This document shows, piece by piece, positions 30,866 to 40,071 of a stretch of 64,000 nucleotides of DNA. The position numbers and the translations under genes are program-made. The notes under the pieces were generated by a model. That model had not been told where the DNA came from. It searched no databases and worked only from the letters and a program-made list of their open reading frames with translations. Source of the DNA: Serratia sp. H1w (GTDB lineage Bacteria; Pseudomonadota; Gammaproteobacteria; Enterobacterales; Enterobacteriaceae); the NCBI RefSeq assembly GCF_000633355.1, contig NZ_AYMQ01000031.1:1-64000 (forward strand), in the 5' to 3' direction. Position 1 is the stretch's first letter, and every line of letters begins with the position of its first letter.

Positions 30866-30915
30866 ATTCCCGAGTAAATCAGTCAACTATTTAACCTACT
30901 AATTTACTCAAGTAT
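30866..30915 (-). promoter_or_regulatory. Two type-1 IscR sites upstream of iscR
   Basis: Read on the minus strand, ATAGTTGACTGATTTACTCG (within 30890-30866) and ATACTTGAGTAAATTAGTAG (within 30915-30892) both fit the type-1 motif ATASYYGACTRWWWYAGTCRRSTAT with few changes. Two adjacent sites of this kind are how holo-IscR represses iscR in E. coli. Confidence 0.72.
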
Positions 30916-31016
30916 TCGCACTTTTTGTGCGCCTGGCACTCCGAGGTATATAAAATACACCTTATAACCCCCGGATAAGCAATACTATCTTGCGTAACTG
31001 CGGGTGACAGCAAAAA

Positions 31017-31751
31017 TTAATTACCTTGCTGTTTATCCTGTTTCTCGATCGACGTCAGCATGCCACGCAAGATATTCAGCTCCTGCGCTTCCGGGCGTGC
31101 CCGGGCAAACAGACGGCGTAAACGGCTCATTACCTGCCCCGGATGGGCGGCGCGGATGAAGCCGGTATGGACCAGCGTCTGCTCCAGATGCTGATAGAAG
31201 CGTTCAATATCGTCCACCAGAGGATACGGCGACTCTTCCACCGGTGCGACCTCCGCCTGCTGACGATCGAGGAAGGCAACGCGTACTTCATACGCCAGGA
31301 TTTGCACCGCCATAGCCAGATTCAGCGAGCTGTAATCCGGGTTGGCAGGAATGGCGACATGATAATGGCATTTCTGTAATTCGTCATTGGTTAACCCGAC
31401 GCGTTCGCGGCCAAAGACCAACGCAACCGACCCCTGTTCACCTTCCTGCACCGCGCGTACACCGCATTCGCGCGGTTCCAACATAGGCCAAGGTAAGGTA
31501 CGTGAGCGCGCGCTGGTGCCGACAACCAGGCGACAACCCGCAATGGCTTCATCAAAGGTATCAACAATGGTGGCGTTGCCAATCACATCGCTGGCACCAG
31601 CGGCCAAGGCGATCGCCTGAGAGTCAGGTTTCACCAGTGGATTGACCAGATAGAGGTTGGTTAACCCCATGGTTTTCATGGCTCGGGCGGTGGAGCCCAT
31701 GTTGCCAGTATGAGAAGTTTCAACCAGGACAATGCGGATATTGTGCAGCAT
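31017..31751 (-). CDS. trmJ: tRNA (cytidine/uridine-32-2'-O)-methyltransferase TrmJ
   Basis: SPOUT-family methyltransferase for position 32 of several tRNAs. Knot motifs are intact: [43 protein letters not shown] and [19 protein letters not shown]. 244 residues, against 246 in E. coli. Divergent from suhB, and co-directional with iscR, 195 nt downstream. Confidence 0.95.
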   Translation of the reverse strand: MLHNIRIVLVETSHTGNMGSTARAMKTMGLTNLYLVNPLVKPDSQAIALAAGASDVIGNATIVDTFDEAIAGCRLVVGTSARSRTLPWPMLEPRECGVRAVQEGEQGSVALVFGRERVGLTNDELQKCHYHVAIPANPDYSSLNLAMAVQILAYEVRVAFLDRQQAEVAPVEESPYPLVDDIERFYQHLEQTLVHTGFIRAAHPGQVMSRLRRLFARARPEAQELNILRGMLTSIEKQDKQQGN

Positions 31752-31868
31752 ACAAACTCTGAGCGTTGCGGAAAATCATAGCATCCTAACACAGTCGTAG
31801 GTATTTTGCCGAACACCTGCTATACTTCGCGCCGTTTCCTGTTCTTTAACATCCTGTGGAAGATACCC

Positions 31869-32672
31869 ATGCATCCGATGCTGACTATCGCCGTGCGCGC
31901 TGCGCGCAAGGCTGGCAACCTGATTGCCAAAAATTACGAGACTCCAGACGCTGTAGAAGCGACACAAAAAGGCTCTAACGACTTTGTCACTAACGTCGAT
32001 CGCGAGGCTGAGCGTCTGATCATCGAAATCATCCGTAAATCTTACCCGAAACACACCGTCATTGGTGAAGAGTGCGGTGAGTTAACCGGTGAAGATCAGG
32101 ATGTACAATGGGTGATTGATCCACTGGATGGCACCGCCAACTTCATCAAACGTTTACCTCACTTCTCTGTTTCCATCGCCGTTCGCATTAAAGGCCGTAC
32201 CGAAGTGGCCGTGGTTTACGATCCAATGCGCAACGAACTGTTCACCGCCACCCGTGGCCAGGGCGCACAGCTCAACGGTTACCGTCTGCGCGGCACCAAC
32301 GCCAAAGATCTGGATGGCACCATCCTGGCAACCGGCTTCCCGTTCAAAGTCAAACAGCACGCCCCTGCGTACATCAACATCCTGGGCAAACTGTTCACCC
32401 AATGTGCCGACTTCCGCCGTACCGGTTCCGCTGCGCTGGATCTGGCTTACGTGGCTGCTGGCCGCGTTGATGGGTTCTTTGAGATCGGCCTGAAGCCGTG
32501 GGACTTTGCTGCTGGCGAACTGCTGGTTCGTGAGTCTGGCGGTCTGGTTACCGACTTTGTTGGCGGCCACAACCATTACAGCTCTGGCAACGTAGTTGCC
32601 GGTAACCCACGCGTGGTAAAATCTCTGCTTTCCAATATGCGTGACGAACTGAGTGAAGCGCTGAAGCGTTAA
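31869..32672 (+). CDS. suhB: Inositol-1-monophosphatase / antitermination factor SuhB
   Basis: Mg2+-dependent inositol monophosphatase fold that in E. coli joins the rRNA antitermination complex. The metal motif is DPLDGTANF with upstream GEECGE; the second motif is KPWDFAAGELLVRESGG. ATG 31869 (MHPMLTIAVRAARKAGNLI) gives 267 residues, as in E. coli. The frame opens from 31806 without conservation. Confidence 0.97.
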   Translation: MHPMLTIAVRAARKAGNLIAKNYETPDAVEATQKGSNDFVTNVDREAERLIIEIIRKSYPKHTVIGEECGELTGEDQDVQWVIDPLDGTANFIKRLPHFSVSIAVRIKGRTEVAVVYDPMRNELFTATRGQGAQLNGYRLRGTNAKDLDGTILATGFPFKVKQHAPAYINILGKLFTQCADFRRTGSAALDLAYVAAGRVDGFFEIGLKPWDFAAGELLVRESGGLVTDFVGGHNHYSSGNVVAGNPRVVKSLLSNMRDELSEALKR

Positions 32673-32692
32673 TCTTGGGTCGCTGAATAGTA

Positions 32693-32719
32693 AGGCGCTG
32701 CACTGGCAGCGCTTTTTTT
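32693..32719 (+). terminator. Rho-independent terminator of suhB
   Basis: GCGCTGC-ACTG-GCAGCGC followed by TTTTTTTA, 23 nt after the suhB stop codon and just before the convergent zevB end. Confidence 0.9.
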
Positions 32720-32725
32720 ATGTCT

Positions 32726-33748
32726 TTAACGGGCAAAAGGCCGCATCCCGCCACCCAATTCCGGTTGAGCGCTGACATACAGCAGCACACCGGCAAACAG
32801 CAAGATTAGCCCTCCCGCTAACGCCAATGCTCCCCAGGCAACCGCACTCCAGGCTGCCGGTGCTCGTTGACGGCTGATGCGGATCGCCAGCTTACGGCAG
32901 TAATGTACCAACAGCGCCAGGCCAGAAATCGTCAGCGACGTGCCCAGCGCCATGGCCAGCGCCGACAACACGCCCCAGGTAAACACGCCGATCACCTTGG
33001 AAAACAGCAACACCAGGATCGCCCCGGAGCAAGGCCGTAATCCCATGGCCAACACAATCGCCGCTTTGGTACGCCAGTCATTCCCGGCTTGCAGTTCTTC
33101 ATCGCTCGGCAAATGCCGGTGTCCGCAGCCACAATGCTCGCTATGGACATGTCCGGCAGGCAGAGGCTGCAAACTGTTAATACGCAGCGCAGGCCGGGGT
33201 CGCATGGCTTTCACCGCCTGGAACAAACGTTTGATCGCCCGCCAGCTCAGTAATACGCCAAGCAGGATCACCAGAATAAAGCTGCCCTTCTCCAACCAGA
33301 AACTGCTCTGATGCAGCTGGCGAGAAGAAAGTTGCAGCACCACCAACACCGACGTGACCAGAGCGATGGCGACCAATCCCTGCACCAATGAGGCAGCAAA
33401 CGTCAGCTTCAGGCTGCTTTTCAGCCGGGCCGGATGGGTAGCCAGATAGGTAGCGATCACCACTTTACCGTGGCCCGGCCCCAGCGCGTGCAACACGCCA
33501 TAGCTCAGGCTGAACAGCATCAGCGCTACGCCCGCCTGCTGAGGTGCTGCCTTAACCTGTTGCAGCAACGCCGCCATTTCCTGGTGTAAGCCTTTCTGCC
33601 ACACCACGCTTTGCATCAGCAGTTGCGGCCAGTAGTGCCATACCGTCTGAGCCCCCACCACCAGCAAAATAAAGAACAGCAACAGCGGCCACAGGCTGAA
33701 GGCCCAATGGCGCTGAGGCTTGCTGCCCTGACTGAGATTTACTGACAT
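32726..33748 (-). CDS. zevB: NicO-family metal permease, ZevB-like
   Basis: 340-residue membrane protein of the NicO/RcnA family with about six or seven helices. Family motifs are HALGPGHGK (His at about 87 and 93) and GLRPCSGA. A His/Cys-rich cytosolic loop (about residues 200-212, HVHSEHCGCGHRH) should hold metal. Paired with a DUF1007 partner, it matches the ZevA-ZevB zinc uptake pair described in Haemophilus. Its start overlaps zevA by 10 nt. The Zur box in front of zevA supports zinc over nickel or cobalt. The paired layout and the operator, more than the permease sequence, decide the call. Confidence 0.75.
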   Translation of the reverse strand: MSVNLSQGSKPQRHWAFSLWPLLLFFILLVVGAQTVWHYWPQLLMQSVVWQKGLHQEMAALLQQVKAAPQQAGVALMLFSLSYGVLHALGPGHGKVVIATYLATHPARLKSSLKLTFAASLVQGLVAIALVTSVLVVLQLSSRQLHQSSFWLEKGSFILVILLGVLLSWRAIKRLFQAVKAMRPRPALRINSLQPLPAGHVHSEHCGCGHRHLPSDEELQAGNDWRTKAAIVLAMGLRPCSGAILVLLFSKVIGVFTWGVLSALAMALGTSLTISGLALLVHYCRKLAIRISRQRAPAAWSAVAWGALALAGGLILLFAGVLLYVSAQPELGGGMRPFAR

Positions 33749-34374
33749 GTTAACGTGACCCGCTGAGCAAACTGCTGCCCTAACGCCATATCTTCGCCGG
33801 GCGAGTCGTTCTTATCGAGAGACAGCGCATAGGCTTGCAACGAGGTATCCGGCTTTGGCGTCACCAGGCTGAATTTGCACTGCTTGGCCATCTCTGGTGG
33901 CAGATGCAGCGCCTGTTGATCCTGATAGGTCATATCGACAAAATAGGTGGGATCGTAGGTAGAGATCTCAAAGGGTTTGCCCGCTAACGGCTGTGGCTCG
34001 GCCAACGGCAGCACAAACTCCAGCACGGCCTTATGGCCCTGCCGGGATAGATGGTATTCAGTTGGCAGATTGAGGTATTTCACCGGCTTGCCCGCACGAT
34101 AAATATCGGTGAAATAGTGCTGCCCGAGGACATTGGCCATCACTTCCGCCGCCAGTTTTTTCCACACTTCTGAATCGCTTTTGGCATTTTCTGCGTCATA
34201 CAGCAGATCCGCCGAGGTGATTTCATCCATTACCCAAACCATTTTCAAACCGGTCAGCTTCTGATCCTTAGCCACAAAGGTGGTGTTCATATCGATAAAG
34301 CTGTGTGGATGCGCGAGCGCGCCCAGGCTAGCCATCATCAGTAAGCAGGCCATCAGGCCACGGTGTTTCATCAT
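33739..34374 (-). CDS. zevA: DUF1007 periplasmic protein, ZevA-like
   Basis: DUF1007 protein that probably binds zinc in the periplasm and passes it to the ZevB permease. The signal peptide ends ALA before HPHSFIDM, and that H-P-H is a likely metal site in the mature N-terminus. LKMVWVMDEITSADLLYDAE and TYDPTYFVDMTY are family segments. The frame opens to 34500, but ATG 34374 (or 34371) directly follows a Zur-type palindrome and puts the signal peptide at the start, giving 211 residues. No strong ribosome site is visible. Confidence 0.75.
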   Translation of the reverse strand: MMKHRGLMACLLMMASLGALAHPHSFIDMNTTFVAKDQKLTGLKMVWVMDEITSADLLYDAENAKSDSEVWKKLAAEVMANVLGQHYFTDIYRAGKPVKYLNLPTEYHLSRQGHKAVLEFVLPLAEPQPLAGKPFEISTYDPTYFVDMTYQDQQALHLPPEMAKQCKFSLVTPKPDTSLQAYALSLDKNDSPGEDMALGQQFAQRVTLTCQ

Positions 34375-34391
34375 CCAAGCATACCGATTAT

Positions 34392-34406
34392 TGTTATAAT
34401 ATAACA
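34392..34406. promoter_or_regulatory. Zur box upstream of zevAB
   Basis: TGTTATAATATAACA, a perfect 7-1-7 palindrome flanked by T-rich and A-rich bases, matches the core of gammaproteobacterial Zur operators (the znu-type TGTTATAATATAACAT). It ends 17 nt before the zevA start codon, a repression position. Confidence 0.82.
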
Positions 34407-34552
34407 TTAACGAAACCTCAACCGGCGTTAACACGCCGAATAACTGTGACGAAAGTAGTAAGCCGAAGTAAAAGCAGGAGTAACTGCCGCGTCGGCGCAA
34501 AGCCTTTTGCTATGCTTAAGCCTAATTTAAACACGAGCTGCCAGAAGGTGAT

Positions 34553-35812
34553 ATGAGCCTGGAGACTTCTACTGTGCCTGAGTTCTCCGGTCAACAACGG
34601 CGCTGTCATTTACTGCTGATGCTGTATGCACCAGTGCCCGCGGTACAACTGGAGACGATCTGCCAAATCAACGGCGCCGACCTGGCCATGACCCGGCAAG
34701 ATATAGCCGAGGTTGCCAGTGAGATCCAGCATTTCCATCATCTGGAAATCGGCGGCGATCCCGACGAGGGCTACCAGGTCCTGGGTAGCGCGCTCAACCT
34801 TCGTCTATGCCTGCTCCAATGGCTACGGCGCGCCTTGCGTTGCAGCCCTGAGTTTGTCGAACAACATTTCGGCCCACAATATCAACGGGCGATGCAGCTG
34901 CAACAGCTATCGGCACTGGAATTGTGCATCAACCAATGTGAACAGCGCCTTAACCGGCGTTTTGAGCAGCGTGACCGGCAGTTTTTGCAACACTATCTTT
35001 GTTACTGCGCCTGGGCCAGTCAGCGTCAGCAGCATCCTCATTTTGATCGACGCCAGCATGAGTGGCTGCAAAGCAAACCGGAACAACTTGCGGCAACGGA
35101 GCTGCACCAAACGCTAAATCAGCTGTTTGGCCAGCCTCAAGACAATAGCGAATGCGATTATCTGGTGTTGATGTTTACCCTGCTGAAAAACCACAGCTAC
35201 CAGAGCAGTGACTCTCCTGAGGAGCAACGCCTGATGGCGGCCATTGGGCAGGTAGTGGAACGCTTCCAGCAGATCTCCGGTATGCACTTCAGCAGCCAGG
35301 AAGGATTAATCAGCCAACTGTTTGCCCATTTGGCCCCTGCCATCGAGCGCTGCCGGTTTGATATCGGGATCGACAACACGCTGCTGGAAGAGGTGGTCCG
35401 TAAATACCCCCGGCTGATGCGCACCACACAAGAAGCGTTAGCGCCGTTTGAACAAGAATATGAGATCCATTTTTCGCGGGAAGAGGCAGGGTTGGTGGCG
35501 ATCAGCTTTGGTGCCTGGCTGATGCAGGGTAATGCGTTGCAGGAAAAGCAGATCCTGTTGTTGACGCTGGATAACCCGCAGTTGGAAGAAGAGGTGGAAT
35601 ATCAGATCCGTGAACTGACGCTGTTGCCATTGAATATCAAATACCAGCCGTTACACGACTACCTGTTGTCTGGCGCACCACAAGGCGTTACGCTGGTGAT
35701 CAGCCCCTATGCCACACAGGGCCAGGAGCAGCCACCTATGCTGATTATTACCGAACTGCCGCTGGAGCGTCAGCAGCGCAAGGCGATCCGTGCGCTGCTG
35801 GAAAGCCATTAG
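34553..35812 (+). CDS. csiE: Stationary-phase inducible protein CsiE
   Basis: 419-residue protein with an N-terminal region and C-terminal PRD-like fold (LPLNIKYQPLHDYLLSG, VTLVISPYA), the pattern of E. coli CsiE. CsiE is induced in stationary phase by sigma-S and cAMP-CRP; its job is not known. AGAAGGTGAT precedes the ATG. It diverges from zevAB and converges with hcaT (3-nt gap). Sequence is less conserved than its neighbours. Confidence 0.85.
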   Translation: MSLETSTVPEFSGQQRRCHLLLMLYAPVPAVQLETICQINGADLAMTRQDIAEVASEIQHFHHLEIGGDPDEGYQVLGSALNLRLCLLQWLRRALRCSPEFVEQHFGPQYQRAMQLQQLSALELCINQCEQRLNRRFEQRDRQFLQHYLCYCAWASQRQQHPHFDRRQHEWLQSKPEQLAATELHQTLNQLFGQPQDNSECDYLVLMFTLLKNHSYQSSDSPEEQRLMAAIGQVVERFQQISGMHFSSQEGLISQLFAHLAPAIERCRFDIGIDNTLLEEVVRKYPRLMRTTQEALAPFEQEYEIHFSREEAGLVAISFGAWLMQGNALQEKQILLLTLDNPQLEEEVEYQIRELTLLPLNIKYQPLHDYLLSGAPQGVTLVISPYATQGQEQPPMLIITELPLERQQRKAIRALLESH

Positions 35813-35815
35813 CCG

Positions 35816-36961
35816 TTACTTGCTCACCGCCACCGCCGGTGGGCGAATAAACAGCGCTGGCACCACTACTGCTACCATCACCCAGAACACCCCGCCCTGA
35901 TAGTGCTCAAACAGGAAGCCCGCCACCACGGTCATCACGGCAATACCGCCGCCCATCGCCAAAGCCGAATAGACCGCTTGCAAACGGATCACCTCCGCCC
36001 CCTGACGCGCCGCAATAAAACGCATCGCCGCCAAATGGCAGACCGTGAAGGTACCGCAGTGCAGCACTTGCACCAGTAACAGCCAGCCGATCTCCGTCGT
36101 TGTTGCCATCAGTCCCCAACGCAGCAGGCCACACACGGCGGAAAGCAGCAGCAGGTTACGCGCATTCCAGCGGCGGAACAGGAAATTGCTGCTGGCAAAG
36201 ATAACCACTTCAGCAACCACGCCCAAAGACCACAGGTAACCGATAGTCGCCGCAGAGTAGCCCGCTTCCTCCCAGTAGATGGACGCAAAGCTGTAATAAC
36301 CGGCATGCGCCCCTTGCAGCAGCGTCACGCACAGCAGAAAACGCCAGACTGGCCCTTCGCTGAGCAGTTCGCGCCAGGAGCGGCTAGGCTCATTTTGCGC
36401 GCGTGTCTCACCTTGTGGCAGCACGCTCGGTTTCAGCAACATGCCCACCAGCATCGCCAGTATGCTGATCAGCAAGCTGAACAGAATCGCATTATGGCCC
36501 CAAACGGAGACCAGCTTGCCGGTTAGCGCCGAGCCAATGACAAAGGCCAGCGATCCCCACAGACGCACCCGGCCATAATCGAGGGTGATCTGCCGTTGCC
36601 AGGTGGCAGCCAACGCATCGGTCAGGGGCACCAGTGGAGAGAAGAACAGGTTAAAACCGGCGATCACCAGCATCAGCCAGGCCCAACCGTTACCGAAACA
36701 GAAGCCGACGGCAAACGCCAGGGAGAGCAACGCCAACAGGCGCAACGCAGTGATTAAATAAGAGGGATCTTTAACGCGTGGAGCAATCAGCAGGCTACCT
36801 AGAAAACGTGCCACCAGGCCAGCGCCGAGTAAGAGACCGATGGTTTCGGGCGGTATTCCCTCACCTTTTAACCAAACGCTCCAAAACGGGAGATAGATGC
36901 CATAGGAAAAGAAGTAAGTGAAATAACTAAGAGCGAGCCAACGCGTTGATTGCAGAACCAT
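35816..36961 (-). CDS. hcaT: 3-phenylpropionate MFS transporter HcaT
   Basis: 381 residues with 12 hydrophobic helices of the LacY-like PPP family, starting MVLQSTRWLALSYFTYFFSYGIYLPFW. Conserved LTDALAATWQRQITLDYGRVRLWGSLAFVIGS and the C-terminal MGGGIAVMTVVAGFLFEH match E. coli HcaT. HcaT imports 3-phenylpropionate in E. coli, but no hca dioxygenase genes lie here, so the substrate in this organism is open. Confidence 0.9.
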   Translation of the reverse strand: MVLQSTRWLALSYFTYFFSYGIYLPFWSVWLKGEGIPPETIGLLLGAGLVARFLGSLLIAPRVKDPSYLITALRLLALLSLAFAVGFCFGNGWAWLMLVIAGFNLFFSPLVPLTDALAATWQRQITLDYGRVRLWGSLAFVIGSALTGKLVSVWGHNAILFSLLISILAMLVGMLLKPSVLPQGETRAQNEPSRSWRELLSEGPVWRFLLCVTLLQGAHAGYYSFASIYWEEAGYSAATIGYLWSLGVVAEVVIFASSNFLFRRWNARNLLLLSAVCGLLRWGLMATTTEIGWLLLVQVLHCGTFTVCHLAAMRFIAARQGAEVIRLQAVYSALAMGGGIAVMTVVAGFLFEHYQGGVFWVMVAVVVPALFIRPPAVAVSK

Positions 36962-37069
36962 GTTCCCTCCAGGATGAGGGCAATACTTTGACAGAGCTCA
37001 CACCTTGCAGCAATCTTCATTCATACCCAAAGGGCTAGAGTGCAAAGTAGTTCACAGTTTGCTTGCAAC

Positions 37070-37098
37070 AAAACTAAAAAACCCGCCGAGGCGGGTTT
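37070..37098 (-). terminator. Rho-independent terminator of glyA
   Basis: AAACCCGCC-TC-GGCGGGTTT forms a 9-bp stem followed on the minus strand by TTTAGTTTTG. It lies 22 nt after the glyA stop codon. Confidence 0.88.
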
Positions 37099-37119
37099 AT
37101 CTATGTCAATCAGGTCAAG

Positions 37120-38373
37120 TTATGCGTACACCGGGAAGCGAGCGCAGATATCCAGCACTTTTTTCTTGGTACGCTCGATAGTGGCTTCGTCGTTCAGGTT
37201 GTCCAACACGTCACAGATCCAGCCAGCCAGTTCACGCACTTCGGCTTCTTTAAAGCCACGGCGAGTCACTGCTGGGGTACCCAAACGGATGCCTGAAGTG
37301 ACGAACGGGCTCTTCGGATCGTTCGGCACGCTGTTCTTGTTAACGGTGATGTTAGCACGACCCAATGCGGCATCGGCTTCTTTACCGGTCAGATTCTTGT
37401 CGACCAGATCCAGCAGGAACAGGTGGTTATAGGTGCCACCGGAAACCACTTTGTAACCGCGATCCAGGAACACTTTTACCATCGCTTTGGCGTTGTCGGC
37501 CACTTGCTGCTGGTAGACCTTGAACTCAGGCTCCATCGCTTCTTTCAACGCTACCGCTTTACCGGCGATCACGTGCATCAGCGGGCCACCCTGGCCGCCA
37601 GGGAAGACGGCTGAGTTCAGTTTCTTATACAGATCTTCATCACCACCTTTGGCCAGGATCAGGCCACCACGCGGACCAGCCAGCGTTTTATGAGTGGTGG
37701 TAGTAACCACATGGGCATGAGGAACCGGGTTCGGGTAAACACCAGCGGCAATCAGGCCAGCTACGTGAGCCATATCCACGAACAGGTAAGCGCCGATGCT
37801 ATCAGCGATTTCACGCATTTTTGCCCAATCAACCACACCGGAGAAGGCTGAGAAGCCACCGATGATCATTTTTGGTTTGTGGGTCTGCGCCTGGTTGGCC
37901 AGATCGTTATAGTCAATCTGCCCGGATTCGTCGATGCCGTAAGGCACCACGTTATACAGTTTGCCGGACAGGTTCACTGGGGAACCGTGCGTCAGGTGAC
38001 CGCCGTGTGCCAGGTTCATCCCCAGGATGGTGTCGCCCGGTTGCAGCAGTGCGGTGTAAACGGCAAAGTTCGCCTGGGAGCCGGAGTGCGGCTGTACGTT
38101 GGCATAATCGGCACCGAACAGGTCTTTGGCACGATCGATCGCCAGTTGCTCAACGATATCAACGTATTCACAACCGCCGTAATAACGCTTGCCCGGATAG
38201 CCTTCTGCGTATTTGTTGGTCAGTTGTGAACCCTGGGCCTGCATCACGCGCGGGCTGGTGTAGTTCTCAGACGCAATCAGCTCAATGTGCTCTTCCTGAC
38301 GCACCACTTCCTGCTCCATTGCGTGCCACAGTTCGGCATCATAATCAGCAATGTTCATTTCACGCTTTAACAT
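37120..38373 (-). CDS. glyA: Serine hydroxymethyltransferase
   Basis: PLP enzyme converting serine and tetrahydrofolate to glycine and methylene-THF, the main source of one-carbon units. The lysine for PLP is in [37 protein letters not shown] and [12 protein letters not shown] are signature segments. 417 residues, identical in length to E. coli GlyA. A PurR-like box lies 108 nt upstream, and hmp diverges from it, as in E. coli. Confidence 0.98.
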   Translation of the reverse strand: MLKREMNIADYDAELWHAMEQEVVRQEEHIELIASENYTSPRVMQAQGSQLTNKYAEGYPGKRYYGGCEYVDIVEQLAIDRAKDLFGADYANVQPHSGSQANFAVYTALLQPGDTILGMNLAHGGHLTHGSPVNLSGKLYNVVPYGIDESGQIDYNDLANQAQTHKPKMIIGGFSAFSGVVDWAKMREIADSIGAYLFVDMAHVAGLIAAGVYPNPVPHAHVVTTTTHKTLAGPRGGLILAKGGDEDLYKKLNSAVFPGGQGGPLMHVIAGKAVALKEAMEPEFKVYQQQVADNAKAMVKVFLDRGYKVVSGGTYNHLFLLDLVDKNLTGKEADAALGRANITVNKNSVPNDPKSPFVTSGIRLGTPAVTRRGFKEAEVRELAGWICDVLDNLNDEATIERTKKKVLDICARFPVYA

Positions 38374-38480
38374 CCGGCATCTCCTGACTGAAATCAGCTA
38401 GCTTAATTTACCCGTACGGGTGCTGGGCAACAGTGTAAACCGTTTCGCCCTGTTGAAGATAGGTCTTGACAGAGGTTTTT

Positions 38481-38496
38481 ACGCAAACGATTGGCA
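38481..38496 (-). promoter_or_regulatory. PurR box upstream of glyA
   Basis: The minus strand reads TGCCAATCGTTTGCGT, matching the PurR consensus half GTTTGCGT fully and the other half well. The core AATCGTTTGCGT equals the one in front of E. coli glyA. It lies in the glyA-hmp gap (38374-38802). Confidence 0.75.
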
Positions 38497-38636
38497 TCAA
38501 GCTGCGTAAGGCTTTGAACCCTTAAAGGCCGCATTCTGGCAACGGACTTTTACTCATGGTGATAATGCGCTTTTTTCATGTTCTGTGAGGATGTTCGACA
38601 GTGTCACCGTAGCTACCCACGACACCAAGCTGGCTC

Positions 38637-38670
38637 CCTCGCCCTACGGGAGAGGGCTGGGGTGAGGGGA
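38637..38670. repeat. CCCTCACCC / GAGAGGG inverted repeat, copy 3 (inverted)
   Basis: CCCTCGCCCTACGGGAGAGGG then CTGGGGTGAGGGG: the reverse of the copies at 23578, 47513 and 57354. It is the only repeat unit in the 429-nt glyA-hmp gap. Confidence 0.72.
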
Positions 38671-38742
38671 ATAATGTAACCTTGGCTGAGAAGCTATTAC
38701 GCAACAACCACAGGGATATTTACAAGCTCAGGAGAATTTAAT

Positions 38743-38764
38743 AAGATGCATTTAAAATACATCT
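38743..38764 (+). promoter_or_regulatory. NsrR operator upstream of hmp
   Basis: AAGATGCATTT followed by AAAATACATCT is the 11-1-11-type imperfect inverted repeat of NsrR sites and is nearly identical to the E. coli hmp operator. NsrR loses DNA binding on contact with NO, so hmp should be induced by nitric oxide. It ends 38 nt before the hmp start. Confidence 0.85.
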
Positions 38765-38802
38765 ATTAAATGACCATAAAAACATCCCCAAGGAGCCTCA
38801 CC

Positions 38803-39993
38803 ATGCTGGATAGTCAAACCATCGCCACCGTCAAATCTACCATCCCTCTGCTGGCGGAAACCGGTCCTAAACTGACCGCCCACTTCTACGATCGCATGTT
38901 TGCTCATAATCCCGAATTAAAAGATATTTTCAATATGAGCAACCAGCGTAATGGCGATCAGCGCCAGGCGTTGTTTGATGCTATCTGCGCCTACGCCAGC
39001 AATCTGGAAAACCTGGCCGCCCTGCTGCCAGCGGTGGAGCGTATTGCTCAGAAACATGCCAGCTTCAACATCCAGCCCGATCAATATCAGATTGTCGGCC
39101 ACCATCTGTTAGCCACGCTGGACGAAATGTTCAGCCCTGGTCAGGAAGTGCTCGATGCCTGGGGGAAAGCCTACGGCGTGCTGGCCAACGTATTTATTCA
39201 GCGTGAAGGCCAGATTTACCAGGAAACCGAACAGAACAACGGTGGCTGGCGTGATTTGCGCGCCTTCCGCATTGTGAAAAAACAGCCGCAGAGTGAGGTG
39301 ATTATCAGCTTTGTGTTAGCTCCCGTGGATGGTGGCCAGGTAGCAGACTATCAACCGGGCCAGTATCTGGCGGTCTATATCAACGACGACAGCCTGCAAA
39401 ACCAGGAAATTCGCCAATACTCACTCACCACGGCATCTAACGGTAAAGATTACCGTATCGCAGTAAAACGTGAGGATCAGGGAGCCGTTTCCAACTTCCT
39501 GCATCAGCATGCCAAAGAGGGCGATATCGTCCATCTGGCTGCCCCGCACGGTGATTTCTTCCTGCAAGTAGAACCCACTACGCCAGTAGCGTTAATCTCG
39601 GCAGGTGTCGGCCAGACCCCAATGTTGGGGATGCTTAACACTCTGCATGACAAGCAACATCCGGCGAACATTCACTGGCTGCATGCCGCAGAGAACGGTG
39701 CCGTACATGCCTTCGCTGACGAAGTGGCGGGGATTGCCGAGCGTATGCCTAATCTGAGTCGTCACGTCTGGTACCGCGAACCCAATGCCGCAGATGTGCA
39801 AGGTCGTGATTATCACAGCCAGGGTTTGATGGACTTGAGCCCGTTACACAGCGAGTTGAATAATCCGCTGACACATTACTACTTCTGTGGCCCGGTGCCA
39901 TTTATGCAGCACGTGGGTAAGCAATTGCTGGAGATGGGGGTGGAAGCCGAGCGTATCCACTACGAATGCTTCGGCCCTCATAAGGTGCTGTAA
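38803..39993 (+). CDS. hmp: Nitric oxide dioxygenase (flavohaemoglobin)
   Basis: Converts NO and O2 to nitrate with NAD(P)H. The globin domain has the proximal His in IAQKHASF; an FAD/NAD-binding reductase module follows ([28 protein letters not shown]). The C-terminal [10 protein letters not shown] is conserved. AAGGAG lies before ATG 38803, giving 396 residues, as in E. coli; the frame opens from 38770 without a usable site. Confidence 0.98.
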   Translation: MLDSQTIATVKSTIPLLAETGPKLTAHFYDRMFAHNPELKDIFNMSNQRNGDQRQALFDAICAYASNLENLAALLPAVERIAQKHASFNIQPDQYQIVGHHLLATLDEMFSPGQEVLDAWGKAYGVLANVFIQREGQIYQETEQNNGGWRDLRAFRIVKKQPQSEVIISFVLAPVDGGQVADYQPGQYLAVYINDDSLQNQEIRQYSLTTASNGKDYRIAVKREDQGAVSNFLHQHAKEGDIVHLAAPHGDFFLQVEPTTPVALISAGVGQTPMLGMLNTLHDKQHPANIHWLHAAENGAVHAFADEVAGIAERMPNLSRHVWYREPNAADVQGRDYHSQGLMDLSPLHSELNNPLTHYYFCGPVPFMQHVGKQLLEMGVEAERIHYECFGPHKVL

Positions 39994-40005
39994 GGTTAAG
40001 GGAAC

Positions 40006-40025
40006 GGGCGCAGCATGCTGCGCCC
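40006..40025. repeat. GCATGC-type palindromic repeat, copy 3 (perfect)
   Basis: GGGCGCAGCATGCTGCGCCC is a perfect 20-bp palindrome, with CTACG after it, between the convergent hmp and cytochrome genes. It may serve as a bidirectional terminator-like hairpin, though no T-run follows. Confidence 0.75.
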
Positions 40026-40071
40026 CTACGAAATGAGCCGGTTGAGGACTGTTTACAGCCTCTACTGAATA

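Noticed and set aside
35816..36961. hcaT as a sign of a phenylpropionate degradation locus
   Set aside because: No hca dioxygenase or dehydrogenase genes are nearby; hcaT sits alone as in E. coli synteny, so no pathway was claimed.
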